DNA from: DATGLE01 sp035294325
Lineage (GTDB): Bacteria; Chloroflexota; Ktedonobacteria; Ktedonobacterales; Ktedonobacteraceae
DNA: 6,957 bases
Assembly: GCA_035294325.1 (NCBI GenBank)
Contig: DATGLE010000309.1
Location: forward strand, 1 to 6,957
Direction: 5' to 3'
Below the pieces are notes generated by a model, which was not told the origin of the DNA, searched no databases, and worked only from the letters and a program-made list of their open reading frames with translations. Positions 5,876-6,957 of this stretch are shown piece by piece (within the stretch, counting starts at the first letter, position 1; every line of letters begins with the position of its first letter). A program made the position numbers and the translations under genes.

Positions 5876-6712
5876 TCATCTGAAAGCAAGCACAATGACG
5901 CTGATGTTATCCTCGCCGCCGGCCTCGTTTGCCAGCCGCACCAGTTCCGTACAGGCCGCCTGTGGAGGAAGAGTGCATGCCACCTGCGCCATGCGTTCTT
6001 CTGAGAGCTTGCTCCAGAGTCCATCGCAGCAAAGCACAAGGTATTCGCCAGGGTGAATTTCCTGCATACGGAAGTCGGGAAGCGGGACGTTTTCCTGACT
6101 TCCTCCCAGCATACGCAGGAGCATGTGGCGTGAAGGAGCCGACTGCGCCTGTTCAGGAGAGAGAATGCCGGCCTGCATCATAGCTACTGCCATAGAATGA
6201 TCCGTGGTCAGGCGCGTCATGATCGGCGAGGAGGATGGAGTCGTCTGGATGAGGTAAGCGCGACTATCGCCGACATGGGCGATCACGAACCGCCCGTCTT
6301 TGATCGCTGCTGCGATGCACGTGGTCGCCATATTCCGGCACTCCCGCTGCTGGTCCGCAAGCTCTTGAATACGAAGGTGAGCCGCGAAAAACGCATGCTG
6401 AAGACGTGTGAGAGGAGAACTGGCCTCGTTGGAAAACTGCGCGTTGTCGCTCATGATTCCCAGAGGTGGCGTCCGCTGGTAATACACCTTGCTGATGGTC
6501 TCGATGGCAAGACGACTTGCCACTTCTCCGGCGGCATGACCGCCCGCTCCATCGGCGAGAAGGTAGAGCCATCCCAAATTGGCGCGCTCATCGGATGGTT
6601 CGCACAGGGCGATGGCATCCTCGTTCTGTGGGCGAACACGGCCCCTATCCGAGTGGGCCGCCGCCTCTATCTGCATGGTTGTCGCTCGTGAAGAGAAATT
6701 GCTTTGAGCCAT
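5876..6712 (-). CDS. PP2C/PPM-family serine/threonine protein phosphatase (Stp/PrpC-like)
   Basis: Soluble, metal-dependent phosphoprotein phosphatase of 278 aa, with a single PP2C domain filling the protein and no signal peptide or membrane segment. Motifs in order: SDRGRVRPQNED (21-32) with metal ligand D32; LADGAGGH (52-59) with D54; the core strand IAHVGDSRAYL (144-154); TTDHS (169-173); CCDGLW (228-233) with D230; and GGEDNISV (265-272) with D268. The aspartates expected to bind Mn/Mg are all present, so it should be active. The ATG at 6712 is preferred, with GGGAG eight bases upstream; the internal ATG at residue 13 lacks a good site. PrpC-type phosphatases usually reverse Hanks-type kinase phosphorylation, but no kinase is in the window. 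Its leader carries a predicted fluoride riboswitch, an unusual link. The target is unknown. Confidence 0.94.
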   Translation of the reverse strand: MAQSNFSSRATTMQIEAAAHSDRGRVRPQNEDAIALCEPSDERANLGWLYLLADGAGGHAAGEVASRLAIETISKVYYQRTPPLGIMSDNAQFSNEASSPLTRLQHAFFAAHLRIQELADQQRECRNMATTCIAAAIKDGRFVIAHVGDSRAYLIQTTPSSSPIMTRLTTDHSMAVAMMQAGILSPEQAQSAPSRHMLLRMLGGSQENVPLPDFRMQEIHPGEYLVLCCDGLWSKLSEERMAQVACTLPPQAACTELVRLANEAGGEDNISVIVLAFR

Positions 6713-6861
6713 GCTCTTTCTCCCGTATCTGCCTCTTGTTGATACGATGGGCTAATATCAAAGCGCTTCAATCGGGGAGAGTATGCGTCTGGCTGCGCTG
6801 CATGATGAGTACACTTCATCATGCAGCGCCTCTTTGCCAGAAGGGAGGCTGCTGGAGGGAC
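6713..6861 (-). other. phosphatase leader after terminator 2
   Basis: About 150 nt of untranslated leader. It contains the perfect 14-bp hairpin listed separately, an AGCAGCC (6853-6847) able to pair with GGCTGCT in the terminator 3' half, and an AAGCGCTT palindrome (6761-6768). The phosphatase Shine-Dalgarno GGGAG lies at its end. No gene or second promoter is evident. Confidence 0.5.
6795..6829 (-). repeat. perfect 14-bp hairpin in the phosphatase leader
   Basis: GCGCTGCATGATGA (6795-6808) and TCATCATGCAGCGC (6816-6829) are perfectly complementary around a 7-nt loop. No T-tract follows in the minus direction (AGCCAGACGC), so it is not a standard terminator for the phosphatase transcript. 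It could be an mRNA-stabilising stem or a protein-binding dyad. The structure is certain; the role is not. Confidence 0.75.
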
Positions 6862-6908
6862 AAAAAAGCTTCTAGCAGCCGACCTACTCTCTGTCAGTCG
6901 CTAGAAGC
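6862..6908 (-). terminator. intrinsic terminator of riboswitch 2 expression platform
   Basis: Minus strand: GCTTCTAGC (6908-6900) and GCTAGAAGC (6876-6868) are perfect 9-bp arms followed at once by six Ts (6867-6862). The 5' arm contains the GCTTC that pairs with the aptamer P1 loop, so pseudoknot and terminator compete as in the first copy. Confidence 0.88.
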
Positions 6909-6950
6909 TATCAGCCAGTTAAGAGGCATTAGGCGAGCTTCATCGCCAGT
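6897..6950 (-). promoter_or_regulatory. fluoride riboswitch (crcB motif) aptamer 2, upstream of the PP2C phosphatase
   Basis: Minus strand: GGCGATGAAGCTCGCC (6947-6932) is P1, followed by TAATGCC, a P3 stem GCC/GGC around TCTTAACT, then TGATAGCTTCTAGC. Loop GAAGC pairs with GCTTC (6908-6904). Compared with copy 1 both sides of this pairing have changed (GAGGC/GCCTC to GAAGC/GCTTC), a compensatory change that supports the pseudoknot. Its promoter must lie beyond the window end. Confidence 0.86.
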
Positions 6951-6957
6951 TTGTTTC

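Noticed and set aside
6761..6768. AAGCGCTT palindrome as an operator
   Set aside because: An 8-bp palindrome is expected by chance at this scale, and it lies well downstream of any promoter for the phosphatase.

Overview
The window carries two minus-strand transcription units. Each is headed by what I read as a fluoride riboswitch (crcB motif) with an intrinsic terminator. In transcription order (high to low coordinate) these are: (i) riboswitch 2 (about 6862-6950) and a PP2C/PPM-type protein phosphatase (5876-6712); (ii) a near-perfect sigma-70-type promoter (5760-5788), riboswitch 1 (about 5619-5700), and a run of genes for a membrane-bound complex related to hydrogenase-4, formate hydrogenlyase and complex I: hyfC-like (4518-5477), hyfE-like (3557-4261), hyfF-like (2069-3550), hyfG-like (483-2072) and hyfH-like (1-375, running off the window). 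No convincing gene lies on the plus strand.

The large subunit (HyfG-like) has lost all four cysteines that bind the NiFe centre in true hydrogenases: RxCxxC reads R-I-S-G-T-S, and the C-terminal DPCxxC region reads G-L-S-F-A-G. The complex is therefore best described as an energy-converting-hydrogenase-related (Ehr) complex, expected to couple some other electron transfer to ion pumping. It should not be annotated as a working hydrogenase. HyfC is the membrane anchor, HyfF the antiporter-like pump subunit, HyfE a small membrane subunit, and HyfG and HyfH belong to the peripheral electron-transfer arm. The order C-E-F-G-H is that of hyf operons, but hyfA, hyfB and hyfD are absent from the window. 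hyfI would be expected beyond base 1.

The two aptamers are clear paralogues. Their pseudoknot pairing changes in a compensatory way between them (GAGGC/GCCTC in one, GAAGC/GCTTC in the other). In both, the 3' pseudoknot strand is also the 5' arm of the terminator hairpin, so ligand binding should permit read-through. The inference is a small fluoride-induced regulon that couples a protein phosphatase to an Ehr complex.

Unexplained structure includes a perfect 14-bp hairpin in the phosphatase leader, a third copy of a terminator arm in the hyf leader, a structured 256-nt gap between hyfC and hyfE, and a possible 8-codon leader ORF with a Shine-Dalgarno-masking hairpin before hyfH.

The host is a bacterium with moderately high GC. 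Hyf/Ehr-type operons and PP2C phosphatases of this kind would suit Chloroflexota (Ktedonobacteria) or a similar soil lineage, but this is a weak inference from gene content. No rRNA, tRNA, CRISPR or mobile element is visible.
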